From Flavobacterium limnosediminis JC2902 (GTDB taxonomy: Bacteria > Bacteroidota > Bacteroidia > Flavobacteriales > Flavobacteriaceae): 64,000 bases of DNA. Shown here in pieces: positions 51,833 to 60,076 of the stretch. The stretch lies in NCBI RefSeq assembly GCF_000498535.1, contig NZ_AVGG01000007.1, forward strand, positions 1 through 64,000. The letters are read 5' to 3'. Position 1 is the first letter of the stretch; every line of letters starts with the position of its first letter. The notes beneath the pieces are model-generated. The model did no database searches, was not told the origin of the DNA, and saw only the letters and a program-made list of their open reading frames with translations. Both the position numbers and the translations under genes were made by a program.

Positions 51833-53476
51833 ATGGATATTAACTTCAACAAAAACGAAGATCACAACAAACTTTTACTTTCCGATTTAAAACAACGTTT
51901 AGCCAAAGTAAAACTCGGCGGCGGAGAAAAACGTATCGCAAAACTTCACGGTGAAGGCAAAATGACTGCCCGGGAACGTATTGAATATTTATTGGACAAG
52001 GGCGCGAAAAGTATCGAAATCGGTGCGTTTGTGGGTGACGGAATGTACAAGGAACACGGGGGCTGCCCTTCCGGAGGTGTAGTAATCAAAATTGGTTATG
52101 TCAACGGAAAACAATGCGTAGTTGTAGCCAATGATGCCACGGTAAAAGCCGGTGCATGGTTCCCTATCACAGCAAAAAAGAATCTGCGTGCCCAGGAAAT
52201 CGCTATGGAAAACCGCCTTCCGATCATATATCTTGTTGACAGTGCCGGAGTTTATCTTCCGATGCAGGATGAAATTTTTCCCGATAAAGAACATTTCGGA
52301 CGTATTTTCCGCAACAACGCCATCATGAGCAGCATGGGAATTACCCAAATCGCAGCCGTTATGGGAAGTTGTGTTGCCGGAGGTGCATACCTGCCGATTA
52401 TGAGCGACGAAGCATTAATCGTAGACAAAACGGGAAGCATTTTCCTTGCCGGAAGTTATTTGGTGAAAGCGGCAATCGGAGAAACCATCGATAACGAAAC
52501 ACTTGGAGGTGCAACAACGCATTGTGAAATTTCCGGTGTAACCGATTATAAAGCGAAAGATGATAAAGACGCTTTGGATACCATCAGAAACATCGTTGGT
52601 AAAATTGGTGATTACAATAAAGCCGGTTTCAACCGAATCAAAGCTGAAAAACCTGCCTTAGACGAAAACGAAATCTTCGGAATCCTTCCAAAAGCAAGAA
52701 CGGAACAATACGACATGATGGAAATCATCAAACGTTTGGTGGATAATTCCGAATTGGACGAATACAAAGCCGGATATGGACAATCCATCATAACCGCTTA
52801 TGCAAGAATTGACGGATGGGCTGTGGGAATCGTGGCCAACCAACGTAAAATCGTAAAAACAACAGGAGCAAAAACCAAACCGAGCGAAATGCAATTTGGC
52901 GGTGTAATTTATTCCGATTCAGCCGATAAAGCCACCCGTTTTATTGCCAATTGCAACCAAAAGAAAATTCCGTTGGTATTCGTTCACGACGTTACCGGAT
53001 TCATGGTAGGTTCCAAATCCGAACATGGCGGAATCATTAAAGACGGTGCCAAAATGGTAAATGCGGTTGCGAATTCCGTTGTACCGAAATTTACAGTTAT
53101 CGTAGGTAATTCTTATGGTGCCGGAAACTATGCCATGTGCGGAAAGGCTTACGACCCACGTTTGATCTTCGCCTGGCCAAGTGCTGAATTAGCCGTAATG
53201 GGTGGCGCTCAGGCAGCAAAAGTATTACTGCAGATAGAAGAATCAGCAATGAGATCCCGCGGTGAAGAAATCACTCCGGAAAAAGAAGCCGAATTATTCA
53301 ACAAAATAAAATCGCGCTACGACGAACAGGTTTCGCCGTATTATTCCGCTTCAAGATTATGGACCGATGCTATCATCGATCCGTTAGATACAAGAAAATG
53401 GATTTCCATGGGAATCGAAGCTGCTGACCACGCTCCTATTGAAAAACAGTTCAACTTGGGGGTGATTCAGGTTTAA
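51833..53476 (+). CDS. acyl-CoA carboxylase beta (carboxyltransferase) subunit
   Basis: A 547-residue biotin-dependent carboxyltransferase subunit of the propionyl/methylcrotonyl-CoA carboxylase family. Two crotonase-fold halves: the N-half has KMTARERIEYLLDKG and GGVVIKIGYVNGKQCVVVANDATVKAGAW and ends AGGAYLPIMSDEALIVDKTG; the C-half has GWAVGIVANQRK, IPLVFVHDVTGFMVGSKSEHGGIIKDGAKMVNAVANSVVPKFTVIVGNSYGAGNYAMCG (oxyanion) and AVMGGAQAAKVL. Paired with a biotin-carrying alpha subunit elsewhere. Substrate (propionyl-, methylcrotonyl- or acyl-CoA) not decided. Confidence 0.92.
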   Translation: MDINFNKNEDHNKLLLSDLKQRLAKVKLGGGEKRIAKLHGEGKMTARERIEYLLDKGAKSIEIGAFVGDGMYKEHGGCPSGGVVIKIGYVNGKQCVVVANDATVKAGAWFPITAKKNLRAQEIAMENRLPIIYLVDSAGVYLPMQDEIFPDKEHFGRIFRNNAIMSSMGITQIAAVMGSCVAGGAYLPIMSDEALIVDKTGSIFLAGSYLVKAAIGETIDNETLGGATTHCEISGVTDYKAKDDKDALDTIRNIVGKIGDYNKAGFNRIKAEKPALDENEIFGILPKARTEQYDMMEIIKRLVDNSELDEYKAGYGQSIITAYARIDGWAVGIVANQRKIVKTTGAKTKPSEMQFGGVIYSDSADKATRFIANCNQKKIPLVFVHDVTGFMVGSKSEHGGIIKDGAKMVNAVANSVVPKFTVIVGNSYGAGNYAMCGKAYDPRLIFAWPSAELAVMGGAQAAKVLLQIEESAMRSRGEEITPEKEAELFNKIKSRYDEQVSPYYSASRLWTDAIIDPLDTRKWISMGIEAADHAPIEKQFNLGVIQV

Positions 53477-53505
53477 TTACCTGTTTCATTTCTTTATAAC
53501 ATAAC

Positions 53506-53545
53506 ACACCTGACGGGTTTCAAGAACCTGTCAGGTGTTTTTTTT
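53506..53545 (+). terminator. terminator after the carboxylase gene
   Basis: ACACCTGACGGGTT pairs with AACCTGTCAGGTGT (one mismatch) around TCAAG, followed by eight T. Confidence 0.9.
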
Positions 53546-53644
53546 ATCAAAAAACAATTCCAAGTAAGTTTATTTTTATATTTTAGTCTTTGACAATCTA
53601 AGCTTTTATCTAAATATTCCAACAGCATCAGACGATACAATGCA

Positions 53645-54433
53645 ATGAAACAAATCCTGTTACTTTTTTTTCTGATTCCAGTAAATATTCTAGTTGCCCA
53701 AAAGCGAGAATTGGACAATATGTTGTATCAAAATTATAAATATGAAAATGATTCATTGGTACTTTTAGATGGAATCCCATCCGATGAATTCAGTCTTGTT
53801 AATATCCGTAAAGAATTTATATATGATTATTATTGCCAGGCATTTACAAAATTAGATAACGGCGACTACAGTAAATTAAAACATTGGTCCGTTCCCATAA
53901 AAATTTATCTGGACAAATCAATAGATAAAACGATAAGAGAGGATTTTACACAATTTGTGAAGTTTCTTCCTAAAATTGAAAGACTTTCCGTTTCAATTGT
54001 CAGCAATAAAAATGATGCAAACTACTATGTCGGTCCGGTTACAAAACATATAGCCGCTTATGATGATGACTTTTATACCGGAATTACATTTTCATTGCTT
54101 ACTGACAGCTCTGATAAATTTTATGGCGGAAAATTGATTTTTAATCCGAAACAATTAAAAAATGATACAGACATAAAAACGAAATTGAGACAATATTTCT
54201 TTGCTTCGTTGGGCTCATTTGGCTTTTGGGATGAATTTGAAGAAAATAGTCTTCTTTCTAAAGACTATGTAAACACAAGAACCATTTCCAAATACGATTA
54301 TACTTTTTTATATCGTCATTATACTCTTTACAATAAAAATCCGATTGGAAACCCTGAATTAAACAAACTTCTGGAAAAAATACACACCACTACTTTTACG
54401 AATGTAAATGGTAGATTAAATTTAAAATTATAA
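53645..54433 (+). CDS. exported protein, DUF2927-like fold, no catalytic residues
   Basis: A 262-residue exported protein (signal peptide ILLLFFLIPVNILVAQ). The part from about 75 to 200 has the layout of the DUF2927/metzincin-like proteins: a W-S-V-P-I-K-I-Y strand, a helix with FTQFVKFLPKIE, NDANYYVG strand, then a helix LRQYFFASLGSFGFWDEFEENSLLSKDYVNTRT and SKYDYTFLYRHYTLYNKNPIG. In active relatives this helix carries HExxHxxG, but no His or Glu is in place here. I infer a non-catalytic binder. First gene of a four-gene operon. Fold call by eye, not certain. Confidence 0.6.
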   Translation: MKQILLLFFLIPVNILVAQKRELDNMLYQNYKYENDSLVLLDGIPSDEFSLVNIRKEFIYDYYCQAFTKLDNGDYSKLKHWSVPIKIYLDKSIDKTIREDFTQFVKFLPKIERLSVSIVSNKNDANYYVGPVTKHIAAYDDDFYTGITFSLLTDSSDKFYGGKLIFNPKQLKNDTDIKTKLRQYFFASLGSFGFWDEFEENSLLSKDYVNTRTISKYDYTFLYRHYTLYNKNPIGNPELNKLLEKIHTTTFTNVNGRLNLKL

Positions 54434-55326
54434 TGATGAAGTATCTCTGTTTTTTTCTTTTCACCTTCTTTTTCTTAAATACTACTGTTGCCCAACACCA
54501 CAATGTCAAAAATTCTAAATCTTCCTCAGGGCATGACAAGAGCTATATCTCTCTTGATGATTATAAACAGTTTTTTAAAAAAACACCCGATTTTAAAGAC
54601 ACCTCCAGTTATATGGTAATTCAAGGCGACACCTTAATAGCAATCGATAGCCGCAAAAAAAAGAGTGTCCCGTTTGAATATAAGGATGACGTTTTTTTAA
54701 ACCTTTATAAAAAAATTGCATTCAACGATAATCATAAAAGTAAAGACGGGAAATCACGTCTGAAATACTGGAAATCGGGTATAAATGTTTATTTTTCAAA
54801 AAGTATTCCTGCCCAATCACAAAAAAACTTAAAAAAATTCGCAAAGGAGATTTCAGAAGGAATTGACTCCTTAAATATTTCATTCGTTACAGACATCAAT
54901 AAAGCAAATTATATTGTCTATTGCAGCGGGGATTTTGAATATGCATCAAATATTGAAAAATCAGAAGCCGATTTTTCAATCAACTGGAATGGTAAAAATC
55001 AGATCACAAAAGGTTTTCTTAAAATTGACCGCACTACTTATTTCAATGAAACCCTGATGAATGAAAAAATGCAACAGCTTTTCATAGAATCTCTGGGATA
55101 TTTCAGAACGACAGATAAACTCGACTGTCATAGCTATTTTTCAAAATGTTACGACAGCAAAAAAGTTTTCGGACTACTTGATAAAGAAATTTTAAAATAC
55201 CATTATTCCTATGGTATATGCAAAGGAATCGATGAGGAAACCTTTGACGGCCTTCATGAAAATGCAAAAAACCATAAAAAAAATCATCCTGATATGCCTT
55301 TTATGATGATTCATATTGAACCATAA
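54433..55326 (+). CDS. exported protein, relative of the preceding gene
   Basis: A 297-residue exported protein (signal peptide FFLFTFFFLNTTVAQ; ATG at 54433 overlaps the upstream stop by one base, second ATG at 54436). It shares the same layout with its neighbour: YWKSGINVYFSKSIPAQSQKN, LKKFAKEISEGIDSLNISFVTDINKANYIVYC, LMNEKMQQLFIESLGYFRTTDKLDCHSYFSKCYDSKKVFGLLDKEILKYHYSY. Again the HExxH of active metalloproteases is missing (ESLGYF in the equivalent helix). Four Cys in the second half may form disulfides. Function not assigned. Confidence 0.6.
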   Translation: MMKYLCFFLFTFFFLNTTVAQHHNVKNSKSSSGHDKSYISLDDYKQFFKKTPDFKDTSSYMVIQGDTLIAIDSRKKKSVPFEYKDDVFLNLYKKIAFNDNHKSKDGKSRLKYWKSGINVYFSKSIPAQSQKNLKKFAKEISEGIDSLNISFVTDINKANYIVYCSGDFEYASNIEKSEADFSINWNGKNQITKGFLKIDRTTYFNETLMNEKMQQLFIESLGYFRTTDKLDCHSYFSKCYDSKKVFGLLDKEILKYHYSYGICKGIDEETFDGLHENAKNHKKNHPDMPFMMIHIEP

Positions 55327-55339
55327 ACCTTTCTCAGTT

Positions 55340-55906
55340 ATGACAAAAAAAATAATTCTGCTTTTACTTTGTTCTTGGGTGCAAATTGGGCTCTCACAAC
55401 CTAAAAATTATAAAAACACCGAAAATGCAACTTTAAAAGATGCTTTTCCAAAAGATCATGAAAAAGTAACTCCGGGATGTTTAAATAAAGAGCAATTGCA
55501 TAATCTCAAATCATTTCTGAAAAACAAATGGAAAGTTGATCTGGATTCCGTAAAAACATTGCATTTCTATTATTCAAAAGATAAAAGGGATTGTAAAGTT
55601 GTAAATGACAGAATGATAAAAGGAACTAAGTATTTTAATCCTATATCTAGACATAGTCGCACTGTTACCGCTATTTACAAACCGATCATATATATAAAAT
55701 CTGAAGCTGTGGAGGCTAAAGACCTTTGGAAAAATGATAATTCCGATTATTTGTTCAATATGTTTTTAAAAGATATTGATAAAAAGATTTACCCTGCGGC
55801 AATTACAGTTAACAGCAAAGGGATTTACTTAATCGATTTCGAAGCTTTTAATACAATAGTTTTCAATGCTTTTTCAAACGAAGTTGATAAATTCAGTTGC
55901 GAATAA
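55340..55906 (+). CDS. exported protein of unknown function
   Basis: A 188-residue exported protein (signal peptide MTKKIILLLLCSWVQIGLSQ, start ATG 55340). The sequence is lysine-rich (KNKWKVDLDSVKTLHFYYSKDKRDCKVV) and has four Cys, one of them in the last codons. No known motif. In the same operon, 13 bp after the preceding gene. Unlike its two upstream neighbours, it lacks the DUF2927-like layout. Confidence 0.6.
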   Translation: MTKKIILLLLCSWVQIGLSQPKNYKNTENATLKDAFPKDHEKVTPGCLNKEQLHNLKSFLKNKWKVDLDSVKTLHFYYSKDKRDCKVVNDRMIKGTKYFNPISRHSRTVTAIYKPIIYIKSEAVEAKDLWKNDNSDYLFNMFLKDIDKKIYPAAITVNSKGIYLIDFEAFNTIVFNAFSNEVDKFSCE

Positions 55907-55939
55907 TATTTAATTCAGTCTTCTCATTTTTTTTATAAC

Positions 55940-57499
55940 ATGAAAAAAACTTTCCTTGCTTCATTATTGCTGATTATCGTTGCAGGCTGTAATTCGGTCA
56001 AATATCATAACAAACATCTGAATGATTTGCTATCCGAGAAAAAATTAAAATCGGATGTTGATTATGCCTATAGAAAACTTCAAAAATTACATCCTAAATT
56101 ATATTGGTACATCAGTAAAGAATCCTTGGATTATAAATTCGACAGTTTAAAATCGACTATAACCAAACCAATGACCAGCGCAGAATTTTACACAACAGTA
56201 AGTCCGGTTATTGCTGCTATAAAACAAGGACACACTTCTATTTCTCCTTCGGGAAGACGGTTCACTAAAAAAGAGAGAAAGGCCTTCGATAAAAAAGGCG
56301 TCGGACCATTATCCCAATTTGAATTTGAGGTTTTCAATGACAAAATGTATGTGATTAAAAACAAATCACACGATAAAACCATCAAACCGGGTACAGAAGT
56401 TGTGGCCATAAACAACGAAAACACAACCGATTTACTAAAAAAATACGCTACCCGATTCGCTTCCGACGGTTATAATCAAACGTTCAAGAAACATGCGTTA
56501 TCAAAAAGTTTTTCAGCCTATTTCACTTATGAAAACGGAATTAAGGACAGTATTCGATATCTGTTTAAACACAATGACACTTTAAAAACAATCTCGATAA
56601 GAAGAAGTGTAATTGATTCGATTAAAACAGACAATACCCTAAAAAAAAGATTAACCGCGGAAGACAAAGCCAAAATTAAAGCCGAAAACAAAAAGAAAAG
56701 TATTTACGGCTATAACGTGATTACAAAAACATATAACAGGAGTCTTCAGTTCATGGAAAAAGACAGCAGTATAGCAGTTCTGAAAATCAAAGGGTTCTCG
56801 GCAGGAAATTATCGCGCATTTTACGATGAAAGTTTTACTAAGATTGACCGTTGCAAATCAAAAACGCTCATCATTGACCTGAGAAATAATCCCGGCGGAA
56901 GACTCGTTGAAATAGCTTACTTATATACTTATTTAGCAGATGACACTTTCATCTTCATGGATGATTCACAGGTAGTTTCAAAAACAAGTCTGTTAAAAGC
57001 CGATTACTTTAAAGGAAGTTCTTTAAGCTCAAAAGTAGCCAAAATATTTCTTGCTCCGATGTATTATCCCTACACCTTTTTCAAAGTACATAAAAAAGAA
57101 GACGGCAACTATTATTACAGTACGCAGGCAAAACCCCGAAGTATAAACCCGATTGCCTTTAACGGTAAAATTTATGTACTTATTAACGGTGGCAGTTTTT
57201 CGGCCTCAAGCATTATTTCCTCAAACTTAAGAGGTTCCATGCGGGCGTTTTTTGTGGGTGAGGAAACCGGAGGCACATACAATGGAACAATTGCCGGAAG
57301 AATGCCTGTCACAAAACTTCCTAATTCCGGATTAAATCTGCGTTTCGGACTAATGGCCAATATCCCGCATCATAAAACAACTGTTGAAGGACGCGGAATA
57401 TTCCCAAATAAAGTAATCATTCCCACTTTGGAAGACCGGATTAAAGGCAGCGATCCCGAAATGGACTGGATTTTAGAGGATATTAAAGCAAATCTGTAA
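55940..57499 (+). CDS. S41 family (tail-specific/C-terminal processing) serine peptidase, lipoprotein
   Basis: A 519-residue lipoprotein protease (MKKTFLASLLLIIVAGC, lipidated C17). The N-terminal helical cap is followed by a PDZ-like insert (about 118-190: MYVIKNKSHDKTIKPGTEVVAINNENTTDLL), and the S41 core: LKIKGFSAGNYRAFYDESFTKI, LIIDLRNNPGGRLVEIAYLYTYLAD (the R-N-N-P-G-G motif), YVLINGGSFSASSIISSNLRG with the catalytic serine motif, and FVGEETGGTYNG. The conserved Lys normally four positions after the Ser cannot be pinned by eye. The three preceding exported genes share the operon, suggesting partners or substrates. Confidence 0.87.
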   Translation: MKKTFLASLLLIIVAGCNSVKYHNKHLNDLLSEKKLKSDVDYAYRKLQKLHPKLYWYISKESLDYKFDSLKSTITKPMTSAEFYTTVSPVIAAIKQGHTSISPSGRRFTKKERKAFDKKGVGPLSQFEFEVFNDKMYVIKNKSHDKTIKPGTEVVAINNENTTDLLKKYATRFASDGYNQTFKKHALSKSFSAYFTYENGIKDSIRYLFKHNDTLKTISIRRSVIDSIKTDNTLKKRLTAEDKAKIKAENKKKSIYGYNVITKTYNRSLQFMEKDSSIAVLKIKGFSAGNYRAFYDESFTKIDRCKSKTLIIDLRNNPGGRLVEIAYLYTYLADDTFIFMDDSQVVSKTSLLKADYFKGSSLSSKVAKIFLAPMYYPYTFFKVHKKEDGNYYYSTQAKPRSINPIAFNGKIYVLINGGSFSASSIISSNLRGSMRAFFVGEETGGTYNGTIAGRMPVTKLPNSGLNLRFGLMANIPHHKTTVEGRGIFPNKVIIPTLEDRIKGSDPEMDWILEDIKANL

Positions 57500-57540
57500 T
57501 CGTAGAAAATTATATACAAAACCGTAACAAAACCACAAAA

Positions 57541-57571
57541 TCTGCTACCTATACAGCAGTAGATTTTTTTA
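57541..57571 (+). terminator. terminator-like hairpin after the S41 gene
   Basis: CTGCT pairs with AGCAG around ACCTATAC and a T-run follows. The stem is short (5 bp), and the tiny ORF begins 7 bp after the T-run, so read-through may be partial. Confidence 0.5.
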
Positions 57572-57577
57572 AACTTT

Positions 57578-57703
57578 ATGAAATATAAGGAGAATAAATT
57601 CAAATGGGATTGGTCACATCCCGGTGCAATTATCACAACACTAATAATCATTAGAATTATTTGGACGTTTTTTTTAAGAGACCTATATTATACTTATTTT
57701 TAA
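57578..57703 (+). CDS. small membrane protein of 41 residues
   Basis: Short ORF with ATG 57578 and TAA 57701-57703. It reads K-Y-K-E-N-K-F-K-W-D-W-S-H-P-G, then one transmembrane helix (about residues 17-31: AIITTLIIIRIIWTFF) and a short charged, aromatic tail ending in YYTYF. The stop is 3 bp before the M1 peptidase ATG, the usual layout for translational coupling, so it is probably real. Possible membrane cofactor or anchor partner of the peptidase; no homologue recalled. Confidence 0.45.
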   Translation: MKYKENKFKWDWSHPGAIITTLIIIRIIWTFFLRDLYYTYF

Positions 57704-57706
57704 GAT

Positions 57707-59326
57707 ATGAAAAACATTCTATACACTTCCCTGCTCCTTTTAGGATTACAACAGGTATCGGCACAACATTTCACAAGAAAAGACACACTTCAGGGCGGTT
57801 TACGTCACGAGCGTACCAGTTTTGACGTTCAGCGTTATGATTTAAACATCAAAATCAATCCCGAAGAACGAACCATCGTGGGGTATAACGATATTACGTT
57901 TAAAATAGCCGAGCCGACAAGCAAAATCCAAATCGACCTATTTGACAACATGAATGTGGACAGTATCGTTTTCAACAAGAAAAAACTGCAATACAAAAGG
58001 GAGCATCACGCGGTTTTTATCAGTTTAAACGAGACGATGCAGTCCGGAAAAGAAGGCAAAATACGTTTTTATTACTCCGGAAAACCACTGGTGGCAAAAA
58101 ACGCGCCTTGGGATGGTGGTTTTGTGTTTAAAAAAGACACTCAGGGCAAAGACTGGATTGGCGTTGCCGTTCAGGGAACCGGAGCAAGTTTATGGTATCC
58201 TGTGAAAGATACACAAAGTGACGAACCTGACTTCGGATCGTCAGTAAAAGTAGCCGTTCCAAACGGATTGATGAATGTTTCCAACGGTCGTTTCTTAGGT
58301 TCGGAAGATCTGAAAAATGGTTATACCCGTTGGGATTGGGAAGTTAAAAGTCCGATAAACACGTACGACATCACCGTTAATATTGCCGATTACGTTCACA
58401 TGCACGATAATTATAAAGGTTTGGACCTTGATTATTATGTTTTACGTGCCAACGAAGAAAAAGCCCGTAAGCATTTTGAAGCCGATGTTAAACCGATGAT
58501 GGACTGTTTTCAATCGAAATTCGGAACCTATCCTTTCAAAGAAGACGGTTATAAGTTAGTGGAAACGCCTTATTTAGGGATGGAACACCAGAGCGCTGTC
58601 GCCTACGGAAACAGGTATCTGAAAGGGTACTTGGGAATGGACAGAAGTGCTACCGGTATCGGAATGACTTTCGACTATATCACCATCCACGAAACAGGAC
58701 ACGAGTGGTTCGGAAACAGCGTAACGGCTAAAGACATCGCTGATATGTGGATTCACGAAAGCTTTACCACCTATTCAGAAAGTGTTTTCGTGGAATGTAC
58801 TTTAGGCTACGACAAAGCAATACAATACATTTACGGACAACGAAAAAATGTTAGCAACGACCGACCAATTATCGGACAGTACGGAGTGAATCATGAAGGT
58901 TCAGGCGATATGTACGACAAAGGAACTCAAATGCTGAACACGATTCGTCACATTGTAAACGATGACGAAAAATGGTGGAAACTGATTTTAAAATACTCTG
59001 AAACCTACCGTCATAAAATAATTGATACCGAAACCGTGGTTACTTTTTTCAACAACGAGACCGGAATGAATCTGACTCCTGTTTTCAATCAGTATTTACG
59101 TTACACAAACATTCCCGAACTGGAAGTACGTCAAAACAAGAAAAATGTGGAAGTACGCTGGAAAACCGATGTAACCAATTTTGAAATGCCTGTTGAATAC
59201 ACCATTAACGGAAAAACAGCAAGGATAAACACAACCAATAACTGGCAAAAAATCCCTAACAAAGCAACTTTGGAGCAGGTTGAATTCAATAAGCTGAAAA
59301 TGTTTTATAAGCTTTCCAAACTGTAA
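57707..59326 (+). CDS. M1 family aminopeptidase-like zinc metallopeptidase
   Basis: Exported 539-residue peptidase (signal peptide ILYTSLLLLGLQQVSA). The N-terminal saddle domain of M1 proteins (about 25-220: FDVQRYDLNIKINPEERTIVG) leads to the catalytic domain with HETGHEWFGNS, zinc ligands H328 and H332 plus E351 in IHESFTTYSE, and the substrate loop LGMEHQSAVAYGNRY (GMEH in place of GAMEN, common in Bacteroidetes). It is shorter than classical 850-residue enzymes because the C-terminal helical domain is missing. Ends at a terminator. Confidence 0.93.
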   Translation: MKNILYTSLLLLGLQQVSAQHFTRKDTLQGGLRHERTSFDVQRYDLNIKINPEERTIVGYNDITFKIAEPTSKIQIDLFDNMNVDSIVFNKKKLQYKREHHAVFISLNETMQSGKEGKIRFYYSGKPLVAKNAPWDGGFVFKKDTQGKDWIGVAVQGTGASLWYPVKDTQSDEPDFGSSVKVAVPNGLMNVSNGRFLGSEDLKNGYTRWDWEVKSPINTYDITVNIADYVHMHDNYKGLDLDYYVLRANEEKARKHFEADVKPMMDCFQSKFGTYPFKEDGYKLVETPYLGMEHQSAVAYGNRYLKGYLGMDRSATGIGMTFDYITIHETGHEWFGNSVTAKDIADMWIHESFTTYSESVFVECTLGYDKAIQYIYGQRKNVSNDRPIIGQYGVNHEGSGDMYDKGTQMLNTIRHIVNDDEKWWKLILKYSETYRHKIIDTETVVTFFNNETGMNLTPVFNQYLRYTNIPELEVRQNKKNVEVRWKTDVTNFEMPVEYTINGKTARINTTNNWQKIPNKATLEQVEFNKLKMFYKLSKL

Positions 59327-59362
59327 AATCATTTAAGAATACTTATAAAAAAGACTAATAAT

Positions 59363-59390
59363 CAATCCCGAAAACACTCGGGATTTTTTA
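59363..59390 (+). terminator. terminator after the M1 peptidase gene
   Basis: AATCCCGA pairs with TCGGGATT around AAACAC, followed by T-rich sequence. The rest of the gap 59391-59550 shows nothing recognisable. Confidence 0.8.
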
Positions 59391-59550
59391 TTTTTACTAC
59401 TCTCACAAACCGATTCCGATCTATTTATTTCGATTCATAGCCAATTCCATACAAATATACATTTCATCGATTTTAAAGTTCCTTTTAACGAAAAAATTGC
59501 ATTAAGTAGTTCGTTATTAATAATTTAGGACTAATCAAATCAGAGAAGCT

Positions 59551-59976
59551 ATGGATACTGTAAAAAATTTAAACAAATGGGCTAATGCACATACCAGTTA
59601 TCCACTGGACATGTTGCGGATGGCACTTGGAGTCTTCCTAATTGTTATGGGAGGGGTTTTTATCACTAACAAACATTACCTTCACGATATCATTTTGAAC
59701 TCGATGCAGAATTTTGGAAGTGAAATGTTGTTAATTCATTACATCGCTTCCGCACACATGATGGGAGGAATAATGATTGTCTTCGGTTTGCTTACAAGAT
59801 GGGCCATTTGGGCACAGTTACCGATATTATTAGGAGCAGTTGCCGTGAATTTTATAGGACCATTCAGTACACCGAACTTCATGCTTTCATCAATCTCATT
59901 GTTAGTTTGTATATTCTTCCTTTTCTACGGAAGCGGAAAACATTCGGCTGATTATTACTTTAAAATGCAGCAATAA
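59551..59976 (+). CDS. DoxX-family membrane protein
   Basis: A 141-residue integral membrane protein with four predicted segments (about 21-40, 60-82, 84-102 and 108-128), each with the DoxX pattern: LDMLRMALGVFLIVMGGVFI, HYIASAHMMGGIMIVFGLLTRWAIWAQLPILLGAVAV and FMLSSISLLVCIFFLFYGSG. The DoxX family includes quinol-oxidase partners and small redox proteins. Start ATG 59551 fits the first segment. No partner gene is close; a 12-bp inverted repeat follows. Confidence 0.82.
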   Translation: MDTVKNLNKWANAHTSYPLDMLRMALGVFLIVMGGVFITNKHYLHDIILNSMQNFGSEMLLIHYIASAHMMGGIMIVFGLLTRWAIWAQLPILLGAVAVNFIGPFSTPNFMLSSISLLVCIFFLFYGSGKHSADYYFKMQQ

Positions 59977-60004
59977 TAAAGTAAAACAACTTTTTTCTAA
60001 AGAT

Positions 60005-60072
60005 AACCACAAAGTAAGCTTAACCTTCGTCGTATGGGCGATGTGAACTGCAAAAGCAACTACTTTGTGGTT
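60005..60072. repeat. perfect 12-bp inverted repeat between DoxX and menE
   Basis: AACCACAAAGTA at 60005-60016 and its exact reverse complement TACTTTGTGGTT at 60061-60072, separated by 44 nt. It lies between convergent genes, so it may act as a terminator in both directions, though there is no long T-run. Confidence 0.75.
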
Positions 60073-60076
60073 TGAC

